Part shown: positions 1 to 10,241 of the stretch, in pieces
How the letters are laid out: every line of letters starts with the position of its first letter
Position numbering within the stretch: position 1 is the first letter of the stretch
DNA from: Pigoraptor chileana
Lineage: Eukaryota > Opisthokonta > Filasterea
Assembly: GCA_943704495.1 (NCBI GenBank)
Contig: CALSCR010002186.1
Location: forward strand, 1 to 32,708
Reading direction: 5' to 3'
DNA: 32,708 nucleotides
Notes under the pieces: model-generated
What the model was told of the DNA's origin: nothing
What the model saw: only the letters and a program-made list of their open reading frames with translations
The model's database searches: none
Position numbers and translations under genes: made by a program

Positions 1-76
1 ACAGACACAGACACAGACACAGACACAGACACAGACACAGACACAGACACAGACACAGACACAGACACAGACACAC
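1..76. repeat. (ACAGAC)n hexamer microsatellite
   Basis: Uninterrupted tandem copies of the hexamer ACAGAC fill the left edge of the window. It lies inside the last visible intron of the minus-strand PPIE gene (downstream of the donor at 212), so in the transcript it reads as GTCTGT repeats. Confidence 0.95.
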
Positions 77-212
77 ATACACATAAAGGTCGCCAACTGT
101 TAATACCAAGTGAGCAATAAAAAAGAGGATGCGACTTCAAAAATATAAACAGGCAGCGAGCCATATACATACAGCACGAAAGAATGCAGCATAACGTGGA
201 CTGCATGCTTAC

Positions 213-3200
213 CATGATGTCTTTTCGGTGCAAATGAAGAATTGAGATCCGTTTGAGTTGGGTCCGGCATTGGCCATCGACAACGTTCCTGCAAGCACGT
301 GCAGCGTAACACGGCAGCAAAAACACCAAACAAACAAAGCGAGATGTCAAACTCATGCCAGAAAAAATACTTTGATCACAGCCCCCCCACCCTTGAAACC
401 AAGGAAAGGGAAAGTTAGACGTGAACGTGATGATGGGTGTGAGGGCACATCATGCGTGCTACAGGGGATTCCACTCACAAACAGTGGTGCAACAGCACGG
501 GAAATACACAAGGACGTCAGAAATGAACACCGCAGGCATATGCCCACACACACACACATCAAACCGGCAGGTCTATCACAGGCAGTGAGAAGCACGCATC
601 CATACGACATTATTATGTTACATAGAAGCACGTGACAAGCACAGGGGCATCCCTTACCGGGTCCCATATGCTTGAGAGTGAAGTTCTCGTCCTCAAACTT
701 TTCGCCATAGATCGACTTGCCACCAGTACCGTTGTGCTTTGTGAAGTCACCCCCTTGGCACATCTGAACGCAATAAAAATAAAACAGAAATAATATAATA
801 ATAATAATGACGATAAAGTGATGAAAAATATGTGAATTAAGGGGAAAAAATCACATGGAAGGCCTTTTGCATTGCGGGAATTAGTACTCTCACGAAATAT
901 GGAGAGAAATAATGCCACCCAAATAATATTCTCGGTGTGCAGTGTGCATGTCTAACATGTAATTCCAATGGTAGATGGGCCTTGGCCACGCACACATTGA
1001 CACACAAACACGGCGAGAGCACAGAGCGGATGGGCGGATACAAATTGAGGAATGACCCTGTGGAAGGAGGAGCCCTTGTACCCATAGCCTTTTTCGTGTG
1101 TGCACAGTTGTCGAAAGTTCTCTGAGGGGGGGGGGGGCAAAAGGCCGCACAGCTGTTGTTAATATTTGCATTGAGACGCAGGGTTCAAGTCAGTTTTTCG
1201 GGCCATATGCCCATGGACTCCACATGTTGTGGGCACATAGAATGGCGCATCTACTGGGACAACTAAGCCACCACCAACACGCACAATATCATGACAATGC
1301 GCACGAGTGCAGACAGACGAAATTCATACAAAACAAATCAAAACAAAACAAAAGCCGAGCCACGGTCTCATCCTTGCTGCATGCTTGACACGTAATGTTA
1401 ACCCATCAATCAGCATACCGGCGGTTTTCGGAACAACGTCCCCTCGCAACTGTAATCGTATACAAGATAAAGAAGATTTGAGATTTAAGTCAGTCTCTTA
1501 TGCCGATGGGCTCCCAAAACAAGATCAGAGAGAAAGAGTGAGAGGGGACAGATGTGGGATTTAAGAGAGGGAATGGCAATGAACTTTACAGAGAGAGATA
1601 AATGTACGATTCAAGTCAGTGTATGCAGACGTTGTGCCCATAGAGAAAACCATACATGCATAAGGTGCACATTCATCCACCATCATTCCAATATATCCAC
1701 CACTATCTAATAGGAGAATAGCACAAGAACATCCCCAAAGACAATAAACAAAACAGAAACAGAAACAATTATCCCTGAAACCACAAAATACCCAATCCCA
1801 CCTCCATGACCACCCTTCCTGCAGCCTTCCCTCCAATGGAGATGTCGAAATATACTCTGCTGTGGGATTTTGCGCGTTTGGCGGCGCGAGCACCGTCGTC
1901 TGCAGCCGTTGTCTGTGCCGAAGCGCCATCCGGGGCAGTGGAGGGCACCTGGGGATTGCCCTTAGCCTCACCTCCCTCCGTCTGCGCGTGGTGTGGGTGC
2001 ACAGGGGGATATAGTGCATGACGTCGTTCAATAGAGGATAATGCGGAAGGAGTGCAGAAATTGCTCTGATGCACGAACATGTGTATGCTACGCAAACATC
2101 ACTACACACATGCACACACATGCACACACGCACAAACGTACACACACATAAGCATGACACATAAGCATATTAGTATGCACAGAAAGAGGCAAAGACAGCT
2201 ACATTGAGCCGCGCCGCTGATTACGGCTTGCCATTAAATCCTTCCGCCCACAAACTCACCTGCATGGCGTCCCCATCTGTTGTTTTTAGCGTTTCTCCCG
2301 CGTGTTCCTTGAGCCATTGTTCATCCGACCACACTATCGACACACAATATCATACGACACAGAGACAAGCACACGCACGAGGATTATGGATAAGAGATAT
2401 CGGGGGTGTCAGTGGAATGCGACGGTGAAAAACCAGGGCGCAACAATATCCTCACACTGGCTGAAAGAAAACATGTTGCACGTGAGACACGAAATTGAAG
2501 ACACTAGAGGCACACTATAGGAAATCCGAGATCTTCAACATAAAGCAGCTACCTCCCCCATTGCCAGTCCCATCTAAATTAAAATAACTACGAGGGAATG
2601 ATATGATCGGCGTGGTGCACACAATCACGTGACTGCCCTCAATGTGGGTGACTGAGAGAAATCTACAATATAGACCGCCCTCAATGCAAACACACACATA
2701 CACACACACATACACGTACACATACACAACTTCACACAATGCACACACCTGCCCTGGATGATCCCTCTTTTCCGCGCGCCGGCTTCGCAAAGTTAACTCT
2801 GATCGTCCGCCCAAACAGCTCGGCTTCATTCATGTTATCGGCGGCAGCAAGCGCATCTTCGCCAGCTTCAAACTCGACAAACGCAAACCCACGGTGTTTT
2901 TCTGCGAAGCGTATTGAGTGTCAGTGTGTGTGCGTGCGTGATATGTGTGTGTGTGAGTGCAGTCGTCGCTATGTGTATCGTGCATGTGCAGCACATCGAA
3001 TGCGCACGTTTCTTCATATTGTTAAGCCATAATCTGTTGCATTGCGATTACCCTTCAGGATCCGAAGGCGCGTCTAGTGACAGGCGCATGGCGCAGACAC
3101 ACAAGACTACTTCAGCAACAATGGATGCGTGTTGCAAATCAAGTCCTATTTAACCAACCTGTCGCGTAATCCATTGGAAGCTGAATATCAACCAAATCTC

Positions 3201-3568
3201 CAAATGGAAGGAATGCCGCTCGCAAGACTGTTGCATCAACCTCCTCAGCAAGACCGCCTGTTTGAGTTTGAGTACAACGCGTAGCGACGAGTCAGCAACA
3301 ACATCAACCACGACTCCATGCTCACGAAGGACAGACATCCCATTAATCTGCCATAGGTGTTTCTGATCGCCCACAATTACGGTAAGGATGACACGACAAA
3401 ACACAATATTTTCAGCACACATCGCAAAGGATGTCTCAAAGTGCAACGTCGTTCATGACTTGTAAGCAATTCAACATAGTGTTGGGGAACAGAAGATTCT
3501 CCATAATAGGATTTGAGCAACAAGCTATACGTACCAACATACAACACGCGCTTATTTGCAATTGCCAT
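213..3568 (-). CDS. PPIE: PPIE/Cyp33-type nuclear cyclophilin with RRM, 3' end missing
   Basis: Peptidyl-prolyl isomerase with an N-terminal RNA-recognition motif; the family acts in the nucleus with the spliceosome and chromatin factors. Exons on the minus strand: 3568-3535, 3257-3159, 2901-2749, 2333-2260, 1981-1802, 1449-1419, 1121-1042, 763-658 and 288-213. All have GT-AG borders and compatible phases, giving 277 codons plus two bases. RRM: RNP2 RVLYVG (residues 7-12) and RNP1 RGFAFVEF (48-55). Then come a linker starting VWSDEQWL (96-103), a basic AAKRAK stretch (153-158) at the place of the human PPIE nuclear signal, and the cyclophilin domain from about 162. The active-site R212 in SSFHR and F217, M218, Q220 in FMCQGG are present. 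The last exon or exons, from the WLDGKH region on, lie beyond base 1. The start ATG follows an A-run (GAAAATGG). The gene is divergent from the LIM gene. Confidence 0.95.
1173..1224 (-). repeat. Dispersed intronic element, copy 1 (PPIE intron 6)
   Basis: On the minus (transcript) strand this reads TGTGGAGTCCATGGGCA followed after 13 bases by ACTGACTTGAA. The first block differs at one base from the copy at 24199-24215 in another gene. It lies between PPIE exons 1449-1419 and 1121-1042. The plus-strand sequence 1208-1235 can also fold through TGCCCA and TGGGCA. Function unknown. Confidence 0.7.
1465..1516 (-). repeat. Dispersed intronic element, copy 2 (PPIE intron 5)
   Basis: A diverged copy. 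In the transcript sense it reads TGGGAGCCCAT, then GAGACTGACTTAAATC, then a pyrimidine-rich stretch, in the same order of blocks as the other copies. A shorter partial copy (CTTAAATCCCACATCTGTC in the sense strand) lies at 1543-1568. Confidence 0.5.
1593..1642 (-). repeat. Dispersed intronic element, copy 3 (PPIE intron 5)
   Basis: In the transcript sense: CTATGGGCACAA, then ACACTGACTTGAATCGTACA, then TTTATCTCTCTC. The core ACACTGACTTGAATC is identical to the copy in the IP3 receptor gene at 24219-24233. Confidence 0.65.
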
Positions 3569-4152
3569 TTTCGTGTGGGTTGCCCTGCAGGGAAGTCCCC
3601 GCGTGCACGACGGTTTTCGTCGGTGAGATGCCTTGGTGAGGGTGCTTTACGAAAGAGATGATCGCCACTGCACCCAATCTCAAAAATACGTTAAGCTGTC
3701 CGAAAAAAAACGCGTGTGCGTGCACGTTCATGTCAAAACTCAAGGTTATATAATGCATGTTCGTGCTTGACAAGAGTAGTTCAAACTGCATCTCACTGAG
3801 CGTGACGGCGGCGCCGGGACGCGCTGAGACTCAACAGCTGGCGGGCACGTGATGTCCAAAAGGGGCTCTCACGAGGAATTATAGCTTTATTAGGATATGA
3901 TGCGATAATACATACACATATATACTTTAATGTATCCATATATCTACATTAAGTATGCATGAGCACACGTCGCTATTACCAAATGCAGACAGTCAACAAA
4001 CCACTGATTTTGACTGTGTGTCGGCGTAACAGCAAAAGTGCGACATAGCGGCGTTTTGCATATAACAGTAAAGGATTCATACTCTCACAACCTCATCAAC
4101 ATCAATACACGCAGTGTGCACACCTTATCTTTACTTTTTTTGTTGTTAAAAA
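3569..4152. promoter_or_regulatory. Divergent promoter region PPIE / LIM gene
   Basis: 584 bp separate the two start codons, so the control regions of both genes must lie here or overlap. It holds a GC-rich stretch (about 3800-3850) ending in an E-box-like GGCACGTG, and an AT-rich stretch with an imperfect inverted repeat at 3923-3955. Both genes start with an A-run before the ATG. No coding sequence is seen. The promoter role is inferred from gene layout only. Confidence 0.5.
3923..3955. repeat. Inverted repeat in divergent promoter
   Basis: TACTTTAATGTA (3923-3934) and TACATTAAGTA (3945-3955) are reverse complements except for one extra T, around a 10-base loop. It could form a hairpin or a two-fold protein site between the divergent PPIE and LIM genes. 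Confidence 0.6.
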
Positions 4153-4457
4153 ATGGCGGACGATGATTTGGAAGCTATGCTGGCGGCCTTGACCGAGGAC
4201 CTCAACCTTGTTGGAACGGGTGTCGATCCGCTCGGTTAGTTGTCGTGTGGAAATGTGGTCAATTCGCACATGCGATGCGTGCACATTAACCTAGGGAAAA
4301 ATTGCATGTGCTCTATCCGTATCATGCGCTGAATCATGGCCGCCTAGGATAAAACGTCGCTCATTCACAATCGCAATCGCAAACACCTGCCAAACTCCAT
4401 TACAGGGCGCTGCTCAAAATGCTCGGAGCATGTTCTCAAGAAAGAGGTTTGTTTACC

Positions 4458-4554
<97 letters not shown>

Positions 4555-6215
4555 TGAGAGAGTGTGTGTGTGATTGAGTGTGTGTGTGTGTATGTATATG
4601 TGTGTGTGTTTCTGTTTGTATGCGTGAGTGTGTGAGTGTACATGCGCATGTGCATGTATGTGCATGTGTGTAAATTAGCGCTTGGTTTATGTCGGACCCT
4701 TGTGAACCTTGAGTGTGTAACTCAACAATGCGCATGTCTCCCCAATGGCCCCTGTTCAGGATGGGTGCGATGCCCTGGGTAAGCTGTGGCACAACAAATG
4801 CTTCGTGTGTGACTCTTGCAAAACGGAGCTCAAGACGGTTGGCTATTTTGATCTCAACGGACTTCCCCACTGCGAGAAATGTTACGTGGACAAGATGTGC
4901 GACAAGTGCTCCACATGCCACAAGCCGCTGATCGGTGCGTGTCTTGTGCAAGATACAGGTCGTCTCCCCTTCTTTGCATCTTGTCTGTAACTACTGACAT
5001 CATATACCTTAATACGCAGACGCCCTTTTACCACAGAATGTGTTGATCGCACGAAGCCCGACATGCTTACCTGTACTCCTGTGCTGAATTCGTCCCTTTT
5101 TCTGACGTTTTTTCAATTAACTGTCCGCCATATGACAGACGAGGCAATCAAGGCCATGGGTATGAACTTCCATCCGGCGTGCTTCAAGTGTGCCTCATGC
5201 AGCAAGAACCTCAATGGCGAGCGCTATCTTGAGAAGGATCGTGCGGTGAGTTTTATCGCCTCTCTTGCTCTTTCTGTATGTACGTGACTCTCTGTCTCTC
5301 TACTTATGCGCCTAGATACCGACTTGAATTATACATCTCTCTTTACTGGTATATGTGGATCCATGGACATAGCGCCAAAGATACTCGCATGAATCTTGCA
5401 TCTCTTTGCTTACCCTTTGGTTTCTTTGTACTCATATAAGCTTATACTTATAGTACTTTGTAGTTCCTTATAAAGATTTTTAGCTAGTTACATGTGTGTG
5501 TTGCCTTTGTCCTTCTAATTTTTGTCCTTTAATTTCATACCTCTTTTTGGTGCATACACCGATGAAAGTTCATATTTCGCGTGTTGATTGCTGACGAATT
5601 CCTTACACTTCACGTGTATGTGTGCGTATCTGTGTATGTATGTGCGTACATGAATGTGCGTATGTCTGTGTACATGGTGGGATATGTCCGTCATAGGCAC
5701 ACTGCGAAACTTGCTATGCCAAGTTAACGGCGCCAATCTGCACCTCGTGTGCGCAGCCAATCATTGCGGATGGAAAAGACAACTTTTGTATGAAGATTGG
5801 CGAGAAGCGGTACCACAGCAAGTGCTATTCGTGTGCGGTGAGTGTGTGTATTTACCCATTTCTACTTAAATGATATACGTGCATACATCTTTGCAAGACT
5901 ACACATCGCTATCGATGGCGTTGATTTCGGTTGGGAGTTTATCTCTTCATGTTCTGTTTCACTTATTTGCATGCCACTGTGAACTCCTGCATGAGACAGT
6001 GGTGCTTCCTTCTTTCCATGGTGTGTCGTTTGCTCAAGTTCGATTTGTTTTTTTCTGCACTTTTTGTGTGTGTGCGTGTGTGCGTCTGCGTTCTTGCGCC
6101 ACAGTCGTGCAAGGCAGCATTCACAAGCGAGGAGGGCAAGGGGGCGTACGCGTTTGAGGACAAGCTGTTCTGCAAGGATCACTACATTGAAAAGAAGAAG
6201 ACCTCCCAGAAGTAG
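4153..6215 (+). CDS. Paxillin-like LIM protein: LD motif plus three LIM domains, 218 aa
   Basis: Small adaptor of the paxillin/LIM-only type; LIM zinc fingers bind partner proteins, usually on the actin cytoskeleton or in the nucleus. Exons: 4153-4234, 4406-4446, 4760-4934, 5139-5245, 5697-5837 and 6105-6215, all GT-AG and in phase. Residues 6-13 (LEAMLAAL) resemble the paxillin LD motif. Three complete LIM domains follow, each with all eight zinc ligands: LIM1 C30, C33, H52, C55, C58, C61, C79, C82; LIM2 C91, C94, H111, C114, C117, C120, C138, C141; LIM3 C150, C153, H175, C178, C181, C184, C205, H208. The protein ends with a lysine-rich tail. Paxillin itself has several LD motifs and four LIM domains, so this is a short relative. 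Intron 2 is largely (TG)n. The start follows AAAAATGG and is the first ATG of the frame. Confidence 0.93.
4460..4553 (+). repeat. (TG)n microsatellite in LIM intron 2
   Basis: About 94 bases of near-perfect TG dinucleotide, starting 13 bases after the GT donor at 4447. A looser TG-rich tail runs on to about 4670. Confidence 0.98.
5311..5407 (+). repeat. Dispersed intronic element, two adjoining copies (LIM intron 4)
   Basis: First, GATACCGACTTGAATTATAC followed by ATCTCTC (5315-5341), matching the 3' half of the element. Then TGTGGATCCATGGACA (5354-5369), a spacer, and TGAATCTTGCATCTCT (5389-5404), matching the full element. Both read in the direction of the LIM transcript. The two copies also share GCGCC next to AGATAC. 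Confidence 0.6.
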
Positions 6216-6240
6216 AATGGGCCTCCCAGAAGTAGAATGG
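6202..6240 (+). repeat. 20-bp tandem duplication across the LIM stop codon
   Basis: CCTCCCAGAAGTAGAATGG occurs at 6202-6220 and again at 6222-6240, a direct tandem copy with a 20-bp period. The first copy encodes the last Ser-Gln-Lys and the TAG stop; the second lies in the 3' UTR. Confidence 0.95.
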
Positions 6241-6722
6241 TGTATGTATTTTGTTCCCTTGGGACATAATGCGAGCATTGCTTTTTCCATCGCTTTGTAC
6301 ACGTGAAATGCCGAGCAAAATATCAACCTAATGACCCTTCCAGCTGCCTTCTACAAATCCGTCAAACATTATGACAGTGTCAACAGCGGCCAGTCACACA
6401 CATGCGTGCACACGCACACGCACACACATACGCACATTGTACTGGCTACTCTGGAAGAACCTACCCCTACTAGGTAGCTATTGTCGAAAATGTATATTCG
6501 CATATAATTATGTGCAACCGAATGAATTACTGTATTCCGGCACATGTTATCGAAGATGCGTCTCCATTGGCAGAAGATCACATCCAAAACCAACACACGG
6601 AATCAACAACGCCGTGGATATGTCGCCATACATACGCCACTCGCGCTTATTCTGCACCGCTGGTATCCAGAAGGACCAACGTTTTGCCCTTCAATCCATT
6701 GATAGCCCTCCCATGGTAGCAC
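6216..6722. other. Convergent 3' spacer LIM / NEK
   Basis: 507 bp between the stop codons of two converging genes. It holds both 3' UTRs and a short CA-rich patch near 6397-6435. No further gene or clear polyadenylation motif could be assigned. Confidence 0.6.
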
Positions 6723-8314
6723 TCACTTTGAATAGTGGTTGTGCATTCCACGGGCGATCTGTGGACGGACAACGGCATGATCGATTAAGGCACATTAACA
6801 CGAAGAATAGAGCCTTGGGAACGAGACACCAGCAGCAGCAGCAACAACAACAACAGCAACAACAACAATAGCACACAGACACACACACATCTACACACAC
6901 ATACCTTGTGGATAGCTGCAATGTCGGGGCGTTCTTCGGGATTGATCTTGATGCACTGATCGACAAGGTCTCGGAGATCGTCAGAATAAATGTCCGTCGG
7001 GAGGGGCGGATACTCGCACTTTTCAATTTTGCGGAGAAGCATGCTGAGGTTCATGTTCTTGCCTGTTTGTTATTGTTGTTGTTGTGTTGTTGTAGTTTGT
7101 GGTAGGTACACGCCGGATTGTCAGTCAGGAGCAAAATATTGAGAAACAAAACGCAATTATACCAGAGAAGGGGATGCGTATATTAAGGCTACTGAGTGCT
7201 TGGTGTTGAAACAAATACGTACGCTATGTATATATTGCAGTCCGAAATAATAGCATTGGACGCTGTATCTCTCAAACAAGACATACAAAGCTACGTGGTT
7301 ACTCTTAAGAACCACTAGCGGATCTCACCAAATCCAAAAAACAAAAAAACAAAACAAAAATGTTATGTTGATGTCTCTGATTATACGCACCATAGAAGGG
7401 CGAGTGAAGTGCCGCAAGCTCGTAAAGAATGCAACCGAGTGACCAAATGTCCGACTTGAAGTCGTATGCCGACTCATGGAGGCGCTCAGGGGACATGTAA
7501 TATGGGGTCCCCAGCAGAGATTGTGCGGCACGCGTCTGCATGCACGCACAGAGAGGGAACGAATGCAAATCACATACACAATGCAGAGAGAGAGACAGAA
7601 GAAGAATGCACAAAGATGTCAGTATCTTTGCCTTCTATTTTTGCCTTCGCGTGGGTAATACGAACACAATCTCAACAAACAAAACACAAGCAGACATACA
7701 GATCATCGGACGAAAACAAACTGCCAAAGAACACTAGTTAACCACCTGGCTTATTCCTTGTGAGCAAACTGAACGAGCAGACATACTATTGAAAACATAT
7801 GGAACACACAGGGGAGAGACAACTTTAAGTTCCACTCTGACCTGTGTGCTGAAAAAGCGGCCGAGACCCAGATCACCGAGCTTGACAGTGCCGTCGCGCG
7901 TCACAAAGATATTCGCGGGCTTGAGATCGCGATGCATCACACGCCGCGAGTGCATGTGCTCGAGGGCGCTGCATACCTGCAGTTGTGCATGACATTTTTA
8001 TGTGTTGTTTAGAGTTGCTGTTAAGATATTGTTTTTGGCGATACATGTTTGAGTGTTGGCTACCGTGGCATACTCTCGGAAGGGAAACACAGTAAACAGA
8101 CCAGATGGGTGTGATTTGGGGGCCGCAAGACTTTCTCCACACAATGCAACCATATCTAATCGTTGCCTTATACATGTATGCTGCATCACCCATGCGTCTT
8201 GCAAAGAGAGCGCGCACACACAGATTACAATGATGGACATAGATGTAACCGCCTGACATGGAAACGATGTTAGGCACACGGAGCACAAAAATACCAATAC
8301 ATAGACATCGATAC

Positions 8315-8397
<83 letters not shown>

Positions 8398-9521
8398 AAC
8401 ACACACACACACATTACCTGCACGAAATATTTCCAGATGACCTTCTCGGGAAGCCGCTTGTTGTTCTTCTCAAAGTGCTTGATCATGAGAAGGAGATCCC
8501 CGGCATCCGCAAGCTCGAGCACAATGTTGAGCTCGTCGTTTTCCAGAAACGCCGCAAAGCAGTGAATGATGTTGGGATGGTCGAGCTGACGGAGAAGGTC
8601 CGTTTCCTTCAAGCAGTCGGCGCGCGCCTTTGAGTCCTGAATATCATGCAGCGGCACCTGCAAATGTGAAGCGAGGAATCGTATGTGTATATGTGTGCAT
8701 GTGAGTAAGCGAATAAGTAAAATGTGTGTACGGAATTAAGTGAAAGTGTGTGTGATTTGTGTTTGAGTATGTATACCGAGTCGTGCGTATTTGCATGTGT
8801 GTCCACTGTCGCCAACTCTATAGATTTTTGGTTTGCCTTGTGGACAACAACGCGATACGCGTGAGCTCTGCAATTCATAACATTAAATGCGCCGAGACCA
8901 TCCCACACACACAAACGCACGCACACAGATACAAAGACACACAGACACGCACACGCATCACGGCACACACACGAGCGCGCGAACACACCTTACTACACCC
9001 ACCTTCCCCCCCCAACCCCCTAACACACACACACACACACATACAAGCACGCACACTCACACACAAGCACGCACACACACACAAAGACACACAGACACGC
9101 ACACGCACCACGGCACACACACCAGCGCGCGAACACACGTTACTACACCCACCCCTCCCTCCCTCACAACCCCCTAACACACACACATACACACATACAA
9201 GCACGCACACACACACACACAAGCACGCACACACACACACACAAGCACGCACACACACACACACAAGCACGCACACACACACACAAGCACGCACACACAC
9301 ACACAAGCACGCACACAAGCACGCACACAAACACAAACACAAACATAGTCGTTCAAATCATTGCCAACCCTAATGTGGCACCATACCTTCTTAATGGCGA
9401 CCTTTTCGCGGGTACCAAGCACGACAGCAGAGTACACGGTGCTGAACTGGCCAGAACCAAGCTTCTTTCCAAGCTCATAGCAGTTCATAGAGCCATACAC
9501 GGCGGGATCGGCACGACTCAT
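6723..9521 (-). CDS. NEK6/7: NEK6/NEK7-type serine/threonine kinase, 282 aa
   Basis: NIMA-related kinase; animal NEK6/7 act in mitotic spindle assembly and cytokinesis. Exons on the minus strand: 9521-9387, 8657-8418, 7976-7842, 7535-7391, 7062-6905 and 6758-6723, all GT-AG and in phase. Essentially only a kinase domain, the same layout and about the length of NEK6/7. Seen: Gly-rich loop GSGQFSTV (22-29), lysine K44 in VAIKK, helix-C glutamate E63, HRDLKPAN (140-147), the NEK-typical DLG (160-162), activation loop S176 at the place of NEK7 Ser195, GTPYYMSPE (179-187) and DIWSLG. The last exon codes only 11 residues (ending HNHYSK), matching the short NEK6/7 tail. The start ATG follows an A-rich run. 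Intron 1 holds a large CA/TG minisatellite and intron 5 a CAG/CAA run. Confidence 0.96.
6831..6870. repeat. CAG/CAA trinucleotide run in NEK intron 5
   Basis: About 13 triplets, CAG first and then mainly CAA, on the plus strand. It sits between NEK exons 7062-6905 and 6758-6723, so it is intronic and reads as CTG/TTG in the transcript. Confidence 0.9.
8321..8394. repeat. (AC)n microsatellite in NEK intron 2
   Basis: A perfect AC run, continuing after one interruption to 8413, immediately beside the intron donor at 8417. In the transcript sense it is a (TG)n tract starting at the splice donor. Confidence 0.97.
8931..9210. repeat. 150-bp tandem duplication in NEK intron 1
   Basis: The block beginning ACAAAGACACACAGACACGC at 8931 starts again at 9081, exactly 150 bp on. 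Both copies contain a CACGGCACACACAC region, an AGCGCGCGAACACAC region, a TTACTACACCCACC region and a C-rich stretch ending CCCCCTAACACAC, with a few substitutions and small length changes. Confidence 0.9.
9196..9345. repeat. Minisatellite of AAGCACGC plus (AC)n
   Basis: At least seven units of AAGCACGC separated by AC runs of variable length. It adjoins the 150-bp duplication, which carries the same units, and lies in NEK intron 1 close to the donor at 9386. Confidence 0.9.
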
Positions 9522-10241
9522 TTTCTTTTTGACTCTATGAAATACAAGGCGAATATATACGCACGATGTGTTTGTTTGCGTGTCGTTGTGATACGGGAGT
9601 CCTTGACTTGAAACAATGATTACTGATGCTGCGTGGTAGGGCAAAGGGCTAGAAGTAAGTATTGGTCGCACGTGAGGAATGCACAGGGTACTGCTCTTGA
9701 ACAACATCACGGGCAAATGTCAACACACCTTCTGTATATTGATAATCTTCACCAACGACGCGACACAAGAGCGAAAACGAGACTAATCTGGTGTGATTTG
9801 TATCATGCCATTGCAGTTTTTCGAATCAGACGACAACTGAGCGTAAACAACGGGGCGACGTTCCAGTCCCCTTAGACCCCACCCGTGATAATATATTGCA
9901 ATTCAACCCCTATTTGTCCCTGAAATTGGCGTCCACTTCAGTCTGCGCGCCCCCGGACTCGGCCGGTAGTCATGGCATTGCGAGGGATGAAACAACCAAA
10001 AGCGGCTTTACCGTGCCTGCATTATCTATATATGGATAAACATTGTTTTTAAGGGGAAACTCATGCGAGGCCTCGCAAACATTCCGTTCGGCTTTGCAAA
10101 CTCGTTTGTTGAGACGGATATGCACAGAAAGGATTATAGACGACAGATTCAATAACCTTTGTTATACAGTATCAATACAAGAAAAACGGGGTGGAGGACT
10201 AGCACATACGTTGATTAGAGAGAATTTACTGCACGTGAGGA
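9522..10241. promoter_or_regulatory. Divergent promoter region NEK / ankyrin-membrane gene
   Basis: 720 bp between divergent start codons. It contains GCACGTGAGGAATG at 9668-9681, an exact copy of 10231-10244 that spans the ATG of the plus-strand gene. At 9944-9971 there is a GC-rich motif with the core GCCCCCGGACTCGG that recurs at 21552-21578. No coding exon is seen. The regulatory role is inferred from layout. Confidence 0.45.

Noticed and set aside
1769-2095. A separate cyclophilin gene starting near 2080 on the minus strand
   Set aside because: An ATG exists, but an acceptor at 1982-1983 joins in phase to the upstream RRM and linker exons, giving the known PPIE layout, so this is an inner exon of one gene.
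4365-4951. Long frames of Thr-His or Cys-Val repeats opposite or inside CA/TG tracts (also at 7873-8663, 8759-9716, 22210-22570 and 23668-23989)
   Set aside because: They are translations of dinucleotide microsatellites lying in introns or spacers, and they end where the repeat ends.
6831-6870. A polyglutamine tract encoded by CAG/CAA repeats
   Set aside because: The repeat is in NEK intron 5 and the coding strand is the opposite one; the plus-strand frame around it has no support.
9598-9620. A further copy of the dispersed intronic element (GGAGTCCTTGACTTGAA)
   Set aside because: The blocks are only partly matched and wrongly spaced, and it lies upstream of the NEK start codon in the opposite sense; more likely chance.
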